The notes under the pieces are model-generated. The model was not told the DNA's origin. It searched no databases and was given only the letters and a program-made list of their open reading frames with translations. Both the position numbers and the translations under genes were made by a program. From Echinococcus granulosus (Eukaryota; Platyhelminthes; Cestoda; Cyclophyllidea; Taeniidae), in NCBI RefSeq assembly GCF_000524195.1, contig NW_020170515.1, positions 20,340 to 84,339 of the forward strand: 64,000 bases of DNA. The letters run 5' to 3'. This document shows, piece after piece, positions 1 to 12,800 of the stretch (positions are counted from its first letter, which is position 1; every line of letters starts with the position of its first letter).

Positions 1-604
1 AGCGACCATGTCCACTGAGAGGTCGTTTACTTCGAGTGTATTGCCCTATTTGGACAGCATGCTGCTCTATTTAAGTTATCCGTATGATAGCGTTGACACA
101 AAATTGGTTAATTTGACAGGTTTAAGGGTCTTCGGTCTACTCTGTTCCTATATCCGGTATGTAAATAGAAAGCCTGGTGTCTTACTTTCACTGGCTCTGC
201 TCGAACTGGGTGCCTGTTGCCGAAGTTATCCTTAGTCGCTAGGATCTGAGACCTGGGCATTCTTCGTATTTTACATCAATCTCCGTGGTGCAGTGATGAG
301 TGGAAATACTCTTTTGCGCCGTCAAGTGGGAATAAAAGTTGGACATTCTCCTCACTGATTTACTTGTCCTTGCTCTTTCTGAAGAGGAAAGGGCACTTCT
401 TACTCACATAATTGCATTGTATTGAGTACATGCATCCAAGCTGTACTTATTTGGCTTCCAGCGAGAATTTTACAGTGGTTCACGAGGCATTTCGGTTATC
501 TGACATTCCTACTTTTTATTAATGCATATTTCACACTTATTGGGCATCTTTTTCACCTTCAAAAATATCCTCCTTTTATTTTCACTACCATTTTTGGGCT
601 AAAG
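1..604. other. intronic or upstream sequence of the CIAO1-like gene
   Basis: No WD40-like coding stretch could be read here in any frame. The first recognisable CIAO1 exon (605) starts inside a codon, so at least one earlier exon must exist. The N-terminal blades of the propeller are missing, so the gene's start lies before the window and this stretch is most simply an intron. Confidence 0.5.
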
Positions 605-1824
605 GCCATACCAGCGAGGTCAAATGTGTGACCTGGTCGCCCTCCGGTTGCCTCCTGGCCACGTGTGGACGCGATAAGAGTGTGTGGATCTGGGAATTCG
701 ATGACGAGGAGGACTTCCAGTGCGTCAGTGTCCTTCAACCCCACCGTGGTGACGTCAAATACGTCTTTTGGCATCCCATCAAAGAGGTATCCTATTTGTT
801 CCATCTGTTGCCTGCCTTTTTCTCGATTAAGTTGTGTGGTAGCGCCCCGAGTCATTTCCGAGGACCATAGCACATTTTCTACTTAATTTTAAGAGGAACT
901 GTTAAGTTGAAACTGAAATGAACCTTATGCCATCAATTTAATCGGTGGATACTTTTCGATTAAAACATGGTTTTTTTGTTATTTTGGTAGAAAAGGCAAC
1001 CTCTTTATTGACCATACTTTTGATTTTACTTGACTTGCTCTTCCTGACAGATGCTGGGTTCCACAAGCTACGACAATACAATCAACTTGTACAAAGAGGA
1101 GCTCGACGACTGGGCAGTTGTTTGTAAATTGAGTGAGTTGGTTGAAGCTCCCACTTAAGCAAAGCTGGAATAGTCACATTCATCTACTCATCCTGCTTCT
1201 TGCCCCCTGCAGTTGGTCACGAGTCCACCGTTTGGAAGGCGGAGTTCTCACCAAACGGTCAGTTTTTAGCCTCCGTAAGTGAGGACACAAGCATCAAACT
1301 TTGGCATGAATTGCGTAAGTTAGCTCATTTTTTCTACAATCATAACTTATTTTTCTTTAGCTGATGAAAAGTCTCCCCATTGGGTATGTTTTAAAACCCT
1401 AGCAGGCTACCACAATGCACCTGTATTCGGTCTGGCCTGGTAGGTTTATTAAGGCAAGACAGACAAGTTAACGTCTTCTGAATCTAGGACTCCCTGCGGT
1501 CACTATTTAGCCACATGTGGTGGTGATAACTCCGTCTACGTGTTCCGGATAAATCTTACCCCAGGCAACCTCGTGAGTGAGGTTTCAACTGAGGATGTGG
1601 TAGTGTGGCAACACCTTTCCAAATCCCACGGAAGTGATGTAAACTGTGTAGCATGGAGGCCGAAGATATGCGAGCCGAAGGACGCCGTTATGAGGGCGGC
1701 CTATCTGCTCGCCACAGCTGGTGATGATCGGCAGGTGAACTTGTGGGGCATGCCTCTCGACCTTGACTCAATTTGTCATGCGCTTCATGCACAATCTGAG
1801 GAAGATGAGCTTGATGTAGATTGA
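605..1824 (+). CDS. CIAO1: CIAO1, cytosolic iron-sulfur assembly WD40 protein (5' partial)
   Basis: CIAO1 is a seven-bladed WD40 propeller in the cytosolic Fe-S targeting complex (with MMS19 and CIAO2 in other animals), which hands clusters to nuclear and cytosolic client enzymes. Five exons can be read: 605-786, 1051-1132, 1213-1314, 1361-1439 and 1488-1824 (stop TGA 1822-1824). All have GT/AG borders and matching codon phases. Family signatures appear in order: [15 protein letters not shown], then [13 protein letters not shown], then [10 protein letters not shown], then [15 protein letters not shown], then [13 protein letters not shown] near the end. About the last five blades are present and the N-terminal ones are outside the window. 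The three downstream introns are short (80, 46 and 48 nt). The position of the human LYR motif reads LYK here. The C-terminal end is an acidic extension (SEEDELDVD) that I do not recall in the human protein. Identification is firm. Confidence 0.93.
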
Positions 1825-2906
1825 GCGCTTGACATTTATTTTGGTATATCAATATTTCGCAAGCGTATTCCCCTCCATCTAAGCCTGGCTCCAAATTTTG
1901 GGGTATGAAATGTGGATTTCTGTAGCGTGCTAGTAAGCATTGCTGTAGTTTCATGCAGTCGGGTTTTGTTTGGTCTTCGGGCGGTCGTCTAGTGGCGCTC
2001 TTGTAATGCTGTCTCAGACAGTCTAGTGGGACTGACCCCCAATGCCTTCTTGGGGATGTTAGATTTCGGAGATGCCAAGGCTAGTTTCGATTCGGTCACG
2101 ATTTTCCCCGGTATGGTGCCCCTGAGGGGGGTTGAGTCTGTTCCTGTAAGAGGTAGAGTTGGGTATGCATTTAACAGAGCTTCTTGCCGCAAAATGTGGT
2201 GTGATAGAATAGAATGGCTAAAAGTTTCCGGGTAAAAGCAAGGGAGTAAGTTTGGTAAGGTGGTTATTTAAAGGTTTCTTATAATCATATTTGACTCATC
2301 AAAGACCACTTGGATGAGTAACACCATGGCGTAAGTAGATGACCCTATTTGTCGCTAAAATATTTAATGTGTGTTCAAGAAAGTACATTATAGTTTTAAA
2401 CTACAGAATTGTGATTATAAAGGGCCAATGTTTTAAATAGTAGACTTATCGCCACTTGATTTGAACCCTGTGTAGAATTGGCCTTGAAAATGGACGAGTG
2501 CCCTGTCGGTGGTGGGGATCGACGTTCATTTGAAAAAGACGGGTATTTTGGCGGCAGTGAGACTGTAATTTGCTACCTTACACCCTGATTACTCGTTAAC
2601 TGCTTCAGAATCTAATGATATGCAAATATCCCTCAGTCGTTTACCGTTCTGTAGCAAAGTGCTTGGAGGCAATAATTGCACCTTGTATTTAAAATTTATA
2701 GCTTATTTTGAGGTGGATTTATGTAGCTCTACTCCTAACCACCTCTCGAGGCTCATTCTCAAAGTCAGATGTGTGCATGACACTTGTGACGCGAAGGTTT
2801 TGCTAGTTGCTCGAACATATCCGCTGCGCTTTCGCATTTGAGCTATAATTCACTCCATTTTCCAATTTTTTTTTATTCGTCCTACTTATGCACTTTTAAC
2901 GTTTAG
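1825..2906. other. intergenic, no gene seen
   Basis: 3' flank of CIAO1. Short open frames here show no recognisable domain. An ATG at 2490 opens a 33-codon frame that could in principle be a 5' exon of the beta-TrCP gene: a GT at 2542 would give the phase needed to join 6851. I have no other support for that. Confidence 0.5.
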
Positions 2907-3170
2907 ATTCGTGTCGGCATCAAACGTCTACCAGTTGACCAGGCGGATGCAGCTGCAGCACAAAAGAAGTTGAGACTCGATGTAGTAGCGGAACAAGCAC
3001 GCTACATCGAGGCGATCAGTCAGTGGAATGAGGATGATCAGGTTGAGCTCTTCTGTCTCTTGCTCTCCCACATGTCGCAAACACAGCGATCTCGGATCAA
3101 TAGCAGAATCCGTCTTTTGGCATCCCATCAGAGAGGCTCACTTTTGTTCCGGTCTAGCGCCTGAGAGACA
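2907..3170 (+). pseudogene. degenerate beta-TrCP D-domain exon copy fused to a CIAO1-like fragment
   Basis: A good acceptor (T-rich tract, then TTTAG ending at 2906) is followed by a frame whose translation matches the first exon of the intact beta-TrCP gene (6851 onward). By eye 34 of about 66 residues are identical, including the run SQWNEDDQV and the pattern C-x-LLS-x-MS-x-x-Q-x-S-x-IN. The similarity stops exactly after the IN pair, at about 3108. From 3111 the DNA instead matches a CIAO1 exon: 20 identical bases at 3111-3130 and 762-781, and 25 of 26 when extended. The F-box and WD repeats are missing and the frame stops at 3162-3164, so this cannot encode a functional receptor. It could be a decayed tandem duplicate or, less likely, an alternative 5' exon. 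Confidence 0.7.
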
Positions 3171-6100
3171 TCTCTGGAGATTGTACAGTCTGCGTGTTCG
3201 GAGTAATGCATAGTTGGTTTAACCGTTTTTGTACATTTGTACCTTGAATACGGAATGCACATTTCTGATTCCAAATTTTGCAGTGTTGTGTATCGATCGA
3301 GAAGGGAAGGAGATCTCAAACGGTAACGCTGTCTGACCTTCTTAGCTACGGCGTTTAGGTTGCTCTATGATATCTTTACGAGGTACGTTAGACGCACAGA
3401 AGGGCTGAGATTAGTGCCAGGAGTAGATCAGGTTGGCGGCGAAAATGAAAGTATCTGTGGTTAACCATACAATTAAATCAAAGAGCTAGTAGCACCATGG
3501 CTTGTAATGAGCCTTGGAAGACATTTTAGAGCTGTTATGCGTAACTCTTGGTTAGTATCGGAGTGTCTGGAAGACGCGATAATTAGTAGGGGAAGATAGT
3601 AGAACACGTATTCGAAGCCGTGACCCTGCGGTGATTTCCCTCTGGTATTGGCCGCCGTCGTGTGTTTCGTTAATGCTCTTTGCTGGCAGGCTTTGGTGAA
3701 GAGGGAGTAGCCATTGTCTCCGACGATTCGCTTAGACATGAACCGGCTTTGAAGCAGTGGTGGGAGACGGCGCATTCTTTTCGGGGGGTGGTGGGTGCTG
3801 AGGGTGCAGGAGGGCTGGAGGCTAGTGACAGGTGGGCCCCATCGGCACCCGCGTAGATCTCAAAAGTTGGGAGTGGAGGACTCGTACTGCGTACCTTCAG
3901 GCCGGGTTGGTCAAAATTCTGACACCATTACACTTCAAAGTAGGCGGGTTGTTTGTATAGCTAAAGGTGTGTAATGAAGCCACTATTATTGTCGGAACTC
4001 ACCGCTGTGCCGACGTCTACCGTTACTGGCTTCGACTAGGACTCCATTAGTGACAGCCTCAACGTCAGTCTGTGTAGGAACAACCCGAATGCTTGGACGG
4101 TCATGTGAGCACCAGGTGAGTCATTTGGAGGCGCTAACCAATGTCCACAGCTCATAGCCATGTCTCCGATTCCCTTTTTTGTTGCACCAGGCTCTCACTA
4201 AGTGGCAAATTCCCAGCCTCTGTGCGAGAAAACAGAACCTTCATCCTCCGACACCAATAGCGTGAGTCTCCTTCCCTCCGTTAGCTCCACCCAACGGCAG
4301 TTACCTATCGTATACATCGGTTGCTCTAATGTGACCCGGACTCAAGTGACAGCGAAGCCTTTGTCCACGATTTCCTGTATTCCACCTTTTAGCAACTTAT
4401 CTTGTGGCCACCATTGGTGGCGGTACTATTTAGACTATTCCCATTCAGCCGTCACATTGGTGGCGGCAGTATGCAACATTTCTGGTTTCGGTATCCGTAT
4501 GCTAAGTCTAAAAGTAGGGAAAGAAAAGTGTCCTCTGTGGATGGTTGGATCGATGGAGACTCGCAGCAAGGGGCTTACTAAAGCCACACCCGCATAGTAA
4601 TCCATGTGATATTCATACGTCGACGCAAAAAGAAAAAAAACCTGCATTAGAAGAGAAGTTCACTAATTTGTCCAAAAGACTAGGCAAGGCACCAGAGTTG
4701 ATTGGCCTTTTCGTCGCCCCAACCTGCGATCATTGCCACGGCGCTCAAACCTTCCCATGGGCAGCTGAGGCAGGGTCTGCACCTCATAGCGGTGGTGCCT
4801 TAACCCATGCGAATCTTCGTCGTCTCTTTGGCTACCTCTCATCACTCGTGCACCCGAGTTCCTTGTTTGTTAGCACCTAAGCTTCTTCAACTTGCCAATC
4901 TGATTTTTTCATCTACCGACATTACTCTCTCTTTTCCTTTCGCTTGCGTGACTTGCACTAGCAGTTCTTTGAGCTGTAATTGTATCTCTGATAGAAACTG
5001 CGCCTCTTGGTACTATCTTGGCATCGGCTTCGCTGCGCGATGAGATGATAGGGTTATAATTGGCCAATTCAAATTTATCCTCTATTAGGTCGCGCAGACT
5101 CGCGGTCGGCAGGTTTGCATTTGACTATCAATTATTTGAAAATAAAAAGGTCGATTTGCAGTTGCGACGATCCAGGCGATAAATGAGGTATTTTAGTGGA
5201 GCCTTAGCAGCTTTTTCGAGACACAATTGGCGGCTTATTAAATTAAGTCTTACTAGAAACAGTATTCCTGTCCGTGGTGCAGTGCACTTCTTCGCGCAGA
5301 ATAACGCTTTTAATTCTAGGTCTTTAAAGATTAAAAGACTAACTTAAGTGTGGAATTTAACGCCAGGATATATTTAAAGAAGGGATAGATATCCCAATCC
5401 TATTTCACCAATTGGCACGTAAGATGCATTAGCGAGAAGATGTACGTCATTTATAGTGTAAAACGGTAGTTGTTTAAGCATCTGTCCTAGTCAAGAGCGA
5501 CTTTTGACTTGGCCATGTACGACACCAGATGGGCTAGCTTTTGAGCTGTGCTAGTAGACCTAGTACCTTTTGTATGACGAATATATATGTACATATTCTA
5601 CCGTCTTCAGAAATGCCTCAGAGAGCTATAATAGAGGTGCGCGGGGCCGCCAGAGTGGCACGCCCTATTTACGTTTTTCTTATAAACTGATGCTTTCAAA
5701 TTCCCCATTGATACTCAAAGCACTGTGATAACTGAGCACCTACTATATTCGTTACATATATTTTTAGTAGACGAAAACCAAAACTTGTGTTGCAGCTTTA
5801 CAATGGAAGCCCACGATAAAACCTTGGCGACGCCGGCAGGCAAGCAGAGCCAGTACTTGCCTTCAAATGAGGCACCACATTCGTTTCTATGTTCGACTTA
5901 ACGGCTTTCCTTACCGCGTCAAATTGCACGTTGATAGTCACCAGCCATATACGTGACAAATTTAAATTAGCTCATAGTGCAGTCAAATAGTACAGAAGGC
6001 CAATTTGTCCGATAGGCTCCTTAAGCGTGAAATGTCCCAGTGAATCCTAACCGATATGAACCGAGTTGTCAAAAGATGCCTTGGGAGTAAAAAACCATGT

Positions 6101-6839
6101 ACGTGCTTGCAAATGCATGTAAAAAAGGTATGTTTTGCAATTATTCCTATATTTTATAGGCCAAAATATTGAGATCAAATATCTGATTTTTCTCTACTAT
6201 AGAGTGTAAGCTCACTGCTTCGTTTTTTTATGGCATAATTAGCTTGACTTTTCTAAAGCAATAACAGTTTTTGCTTTTTAGTTTCAAAAACGACTCCATT
6301 ATACCTTGTTCTGGAAATATTTGTTTTAGTTTGTATATCTGGCAGTCCTCACTTTGACCTGAGTTGATTGTCTTTGAAATGGGTGATATTCCAGTTGATG
6401 ATAGAGAGTCACGTCTTCTATCTGAAATTGGAGGACATTTCGCACCCTTTGAAAATGCAAGTTGTCAGTTAGTGCACTGTTATCTTCGCTATCGTCCCCA
6501 TGAATTACTTTGGTACAACGTTTCTTGAGTCTTTTATTGTGGCAACACTAGTTTAAGATGGGAGTTGTACTGCCTTTCAAATTGCGCATAATATTCAAAG
6601 TCGTTTATTAAAGCATTTTCTTGGCGAGTCAAGATTTTGGGAACGTCGTTTTTAATTTGGGCTTTCTACTAGAATACTTTCGAAACGCAGAGGCCTACTA
6701 ATTTTTTGCGCATTCTTTGGGGGAAGTTTTCAATGTGCTTTTTGTACAGCAATCTCCTCCCGTTTGTCTTTTGATTTGCTAGTTTCCGTTTCAGGCTTGT
6801 TTTCATTTGCACTAACGCATATCTTCTAAATGTACTTAG
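3171..6839. other. intergenic or 5' intron, repeat relics only
   Basis: No conserved protein was recognised in about 3.7 kb. Open frames at 3473-3775 (-) and 4202-4597 (+) lack recognisable domains and have no convincing splice context. The stretch 3377-3415 shares a 10-base core (GACGCACAGA) and flanking similarity with the repeat near 46091. An ATG at 6379 opens a 49-codon frame that might be a 5' exon of beta-TrCP, but no good donor follows it. Confidence 0.45.
3377..3415. repeat. short relic of the 46-kb interspersed repeat
   Basis: The segment at 3391-3408 (GACGCACAGAAGGGCTGA) differs by one base from 46091-46108. The copy is short and its boundaries are not visible. Confidence 0.4.
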
Positions 6840-9800
6840 GCTCTTCCTAGTTTGCCTATCAGCATAAAACGCTCCTCAGGAGAGGGGATGGACATAGTTA
6901 CAGTCCAGAAGAAGACGCGAACTGAGGTAGTCACTGAGCAAAAGTGTTATGTTGAGGCGTTCAGTCAATGGAATGAGGACGACCAAGTTGATTTCCTTTG
7001 CCAACTGCTTTCCCGCATGTCACACGCACAACACTCTCAGATCAATAGACTCCTGGAGCCCCTGCTCCAATGTGACATCGTCACAGCCCTACCAACTCGC
7101 GGTGTGTCAAATATATCAGCTGACATCCTTTCCTACCTCGATGCAACCTCCCTTCTAGCCGTCGAATTGGTATCCAAGGGCTGGCAGACTATTGTTGTCC
7201 GCTACCAACTTTGGCGCAAGCTGATCTCGCGACGCATTGAATCCGATCATATGTGGCGCGGGCTTGCCGAGCGTCGCGGTTGGCTCTCATTCATCAGTTT
7301 GCCTGACCCAACTATTCTCTCATCACTCCTGGAACAGCGTCTGTCCTTGTTGAACTGCGGACAGGCACCGAAACGGGGACTAGAGTTCCCCCCAATCAAG
7401 TTCTCCACTCAGGCACAGCAACCGACTCCGTTTGGCGACAACTGGAATTTGCTACCAGCTTCCCTCACCTCAACAGCAGTTGATGCGGTGGTGACTGCCG
7501 CTTCCCCTACGCCTACCTATTCTCAGTCTTGTTCCCATGAGAAAATGATGCTTGCACATCGCTTCTATAAGCAACTTTATCCTCGTATTATTCGTGACAT
7601 TCGTGTGAGTTTACTTAATTGGATTAAACTCATTTTTGACATGGTTTTATTGTAGTGCTAAAGAATGTATCCAATTGCCTCATTTATTGCGGGGTCAGGT
7701 GACTGGCCTATCTCATGTAAATTCGCTTTTATGGTAATGTGAAGGCACTAGGATCGTTCGAAATCGTGGATTACTTTTTCCTTACTTTTGCGCACAACCT
7801 TTCTGCGGAGAGATTGTCGTACTTTTAGTGTCCTTAATAGGTAAGTATGGAAGTAATTTTTGCCCAACAGCTTTTAGCTGTCTCTTGTCAGCCGAATTAC
7901 CGGCTTTCTTAAAACTCTGTTCCATGTCTTTAAACCCAAATTCGTTTTGTGTTAACATACACTTTCACCGCTTCTTAATAACACCCTCGTATACCGCCCC
8001 ACCAAGTGGTCGTAAATCACCGGTTAACGGGGGATCTAGCTCCCACTCTGAGCCACTCCGTGTGGTCATGAGGAGTCTTGAGTTCTGGAAATTTTCACAG
8101 TGTGACTTCAATATTGGAGCGAATGTGAGAAATCAGGACTTTTGGAGTACCCTTTCGGAATTTAGTATGTTCACACACACAGTAAGAGTTCTCAAAGGCA
8201 CCACGGGTATGCATACTGGCTCTTCGTTATTTTTGCTCAGTTTCGCTCGCTCTCTTTAGTCTCTATTCCTTCAGTGATTAGTGGTTGTGCCGTTGACTAG
8301 CGTTTTCTCGACTGGGGTTCAGTAAAGTGGCTAAACCCAGTTCCAGCTACTCCGTACCAGCTTTATCCGCTTCGGACAGCGCTGATTCCCCATAACTGCA
8401 ATCCCCATAGCTTGTTAATTACTTCCTGTTTTTCGTTAATAGACATTTGAAAATAGCTCTTTTACAATCGTGTCGGTTTGACATACTAGGGCATGAATGA
8501 AAGTAGCTGAACGCTTCAGTTGGCTTCTCTTTCCTTCTCATGAAACGAGCTCAACCATTAGAGTTCATCTTCCACCAATTAACCTCGATGTACTTTCAAC
8601 TTTTACTTGCTGGTATTTCTTTAGCCGCAGCCCTCACACTTACTGTTGGCTGCCTTTTTTAACCAGATTCTATTGCCTTTAAACCTCCTTTTGGATATGT
8701 GTTTCTTCTCATTCTCGATGTTCTGTAAGTGTGGTCCCAGTAAAGCATCCTGTGAGATCAAAGGTGGCCGTGTGCCATTTTTAGTCGCGTCCTCCAATTA
8801 TCTACGTAATAGTCACTGCCTAGCGTGCATTCGTGGGCGAATTCCGTGTACTTTTTCGCCTCTGAACTTTTTACTGACGCGTACACTCAGGTGACCACTC
8901 AGGTCAGAGCTGCCGACCGCATTACGCATATCTCCTTCTCCGCGTTTACTTCCTACTTGTCATACCTTAACACTACGTGTGACTCGCTGCGTGGGCTGAC
9001 AGTGGTTGATGTATGTGCCAGGACAACTCTTGTCTCACAAGACTTCAAATTTAAAAACTGTTTTAGCGCATCAATGACAACTGGAATCACGGTCGTTTCC
9101 GGCTTACCCGTATCCGATGTCACAGTGACACCTCCAAGGGTGTCTACTGCCTGCAATACGACTCGGAGAAGATTGTCTCAGGCCTGCGTGATGATACCAT
9201 CAAGGTGTGGCGCCGTGTGGGCACCTCGTCAACCAACCCAACCTTCACCACCTTCGCTGCGGGTGATGTTCCCGCTGCCACAACGTCGGCAGAGTCAATA
9301 ACTACGGCGGAGGGACGCGCCGAGAGAGCGGAGGGCGGCGCTACGGCAGCGACCGAAAACGAAACCTCTCAGTCTGAATCCGACGGTTACCAATGTACAC
9401 AGGTTGGATTCGTTTTTTCGCAGAATAGAAGGAGAGTGAATAGAGGAGGGTAACAATATCACTTACTCCTTCTAGGTGCTGCGAGGTCACACCGGGTCTG
9501 TGCTCTGTCTGCAGTACGAGGGCAACCTGTTAATTAGCGGTTCCAGTGACTCTAAAGTGCGCATCTGGGATCTCTCCACAGGCGAATGTCTTCACATCCT
9601 TGACAAACACTACGAGGCTGTGTTACATCTACGCTTTCGAAATAATGTTCTTGTCACGTGTTCAAAGGTGAGCTTGCTTTACCTCATTTTCACTCGCCTC
9701 TGACTTGTCTAAACTGTCCTAAGTATCTTAGCGTCAGTTGATCCCCTTTAGGCTTGCTTTTACACATTTTCCATTGATTCAGTATAGGAGATAATTGCCT

Positions 9801-12800
9801 TGTTCTTTCAGTTCGCTTGTGTGTATCTTCCGGTGTCAGCTCGTTTCTGTTTTACCCACTCCTTGTTTGATTCGTTCAGAGGTGTGGTCTGATTACGCCG
9901 CTTTCGGCACATTTTGACCGCGGTGCTGTGTCGCCGCCACCTCGTGCGCTTCATTTTCACATAAATCTTAATTACCTCGGTCTAGGCGAGAGGCGGTAAA
10001 CGGCAAGTGGTTTTTGGGTAAACATTAATTATGTTAAATTTAATTTAGCCTTAATATGACTGAACCCGTATTGTGCCGTGGGAGGCACTGTTCACACGCC
10101 ATGTGTCCTCATTTTACAACTTCTCCCCCACCTTGCCATTTCTCCCATGCTCCCTCTCCTCCATTCCCATGTTTGTTGATGGATGAACTTCTTCGGCGCC
10201 ATTAGGTACTTTGAGACCAAGCTTAACTGTTTTAACGTCTGTTATGTGTGACGCCCCTATTTTATTACCTGTACTCCCAGTTTGAGTTGACCTTTTGCAT
10301 GCAATCGTGTTGGAAGTAGATCGATTGACTTTAAAACAATAAAATAGGTGCAAGGTGATCCTGATCTGTGAGGATAATTGCACTTTTTGCCTTTCGGCTC
10401 GCAGTAAAATCGGTCAAAAGAAGTCATGGTCACGCTTTCAAGCAGTGCAAAATGAACTTGACCGTAGTGATTCACTTTCATCTTGTGATTGTTAACAGTG
10501 TGTGCGTATACCTCTATGCTTGTGTAGGATCGTAATATCGCCGTTTGGGACATGGACGCGCTTCCGAAGGAGATTCACCTCCGTGTCATCCTCTCCGGTC
10601 ATCGCGCAGCTGTCAACGTGGTGGATTTTGACGAGCGCTACATTGTCTCAGCTAGTGGCGACCGCACCATCAAGGTAGGTAAAAATTCTTGAGAAAGACT
10701 TTTGTCCGAAATTGCGGCTCCTTAGAGCGTGTTGTAGGACCTTCTAGTCTGGAAGTAGCCTCATGGACACTATTACCATAGGTTAAACAGATGGGTTCGT
10801 TTTCTGTGCACTTCCACGATAGCTACACATCGATCGGGCCTTCCAAGCGGTTAGTAAATGTTTATATCAATGAGCGCAAAGGCTGTGACCTGGCAACCGC
10901 CACGGTTGAGGTCATCATTCCCGCTTTAGCCTGAACATCCTACCATCGCACTGTGGATAAGGTTAGATATGCGGGAATTGGGATTTGACGCTTTAGTTTT
11001 CACTGGCAATCAACTTCTCTCACTACCATGGTTGCTTATCAGTGCCTTAATGATTGGTGTCTGGGATGGACTGGTCCAGACGTAAGACAAGTGCGTAATG
11101 GCACTCGTAATGGGACATACTTGTCACCTACAACCTTTCTTTCACCTATCCGATTTCATTTGAACATGCCTGGTATGCGCCTCCACAGAAATTTGAAGGT
11201 TTCCGTCAGGCGTAGTTCTAGAAAGGCCTGAATTTTTGTCCACTTTGGATGTTACTCCCTCGCAACGGAAATGAAAAGTGGGTGAAAAATTATGAAAGGC
11301 TGTTTTACTACCCGAATCTTTAGGTGTGGCAAACGGACACATCCACGACGAGTCCTGTGCGCACGCTCTCCGGTCACCGAAGGGGCATCGCATGTCTGCA
11401 ATACCGCGCGCCTTACGTCGTCTCGGGCTCCTCCGACTTCACCATCCGCATTTGGGCCATCGAGACGGGTGTCTGTTTCCGCGTCCTCGAGGGCCACGAC
11501 GAACTCGTGCGCTGCATCCGCTTCGACTCTAAACGCATTGTCTCCGGAGCCTATGATGGGTGAGCTCTTGTATTCCTCCTTTCCATCTTTTAGGTGCTTA
11601 TTGGTGGAGCGAAAGAACTTTATCACCCGACAGCGTACAACTAAACTTGTTTATCACACAGTGCTTTGAAAGGGCGGTAAATCTAGAGGCATCGGGCATC
11701 TTATATCAACTGACACAAGACCCCACTGTGGCCTATTCGTTCAGAGTTCAGAATACGTGTTTGATCCTCTACTTATTATTAGCATCGTCACTTGTTGTTG
11801 AGGCAAACGTAGTCTGTCTGCCCGGTTGAAGATAGCGTTTGCTGATGTCTCGAACTGTTTAAGTTGCTGTACGGCTTGACGGTTTGGAAGCTATCCACCA
11901 ATCATAACTAAGATGGCGTGCTTATTGGCATGATAGATCTTACCAACACTTCGTGCATACCTTGAGATGAATGAATTCGTTTTTTTTTCACGCCCCATCG
12001 TCAGCTCAAGTCCTCCACTTGAGAGATTAGGATTGTCTGTTAGAGTGAGATTGGTAAGGTTGCGGAAAGGCTTTACGACCCTTCCCGTTTGAAAAAATTC
12101 CCAACTGTCTTTAGTCTTCTGCCGCTCTCTTTTCCATTTTTACGACGCTGTTATAAATCAGTTGGTAGTTTTCGCATCAACACATCTACACCATCGGTTT
12201 CGGGGAAAAACTGGAACTGGGGTGGGAAGGCACTGCCGCAGTTGTTCCTCCACACATTCTTTCCTGTGTCGTTGTCACTGGGGAATGCGATTTGATGCAG
12301 TAGTTTAGGCAGATCGCCTGGAAAGACTTCTTTGAATCCGGAAATCCACCGGTTCAGTGGTGATTCGAGTCATTAAATAATCGAAGTGACTGCTGCTTCA
12401 TAGACGAAGTTTGGTAGGTTGTTTTAACGCGTCAATTTGAAGGCCCGCAGAGGGAAATCGACCCCACCACCATCTTGATTGAACTAAAAGATCCTAAATC
12501 TGCTTTATTGCTCTTCTAAATTCAACTACCCTGTTCACATCCCGATTCCGCGCAATCGGTCATCGTAAACTGACCATGACCTCGGGTAGACGAATCTGGT
12601 TGTCACATAAACATGGGGCTGGTGGTGAACTTGTTAGTCGGCATTCACTTTCTCCCACAGTCACTAACGCAACCCTACTCTGGGAACATTTCGTGAGAAG
12701 AAGATTGCGGAATACTTTTGTGAGATATGACCGGGTTTTTCCCCGCCCTCACTGTTTCTGGCTTGAAAGGCGTCGCTGAGACCTCTGTTAACACGCGCGC

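Noticed and set aside
3473..3775. Minus-strand 100-codon frame with a GDNGYSLF string recalling DDE transposases
   Set aside because: One short string is not enough. The DDE spacing and the flanking motifs of Harbinger-type transposases are absent.
4202..4597. 131-codon plus-strand open frame
   Set aside because: GTG start, no similarity to any family I know, no splice context; probably chance.
7828..8259. 143-codon open frame between beta-TrCP exons
   Set aside because: It lies inside the 7605-9066 intron. The flanking exons join in phase without it, and no domain is recognisable.
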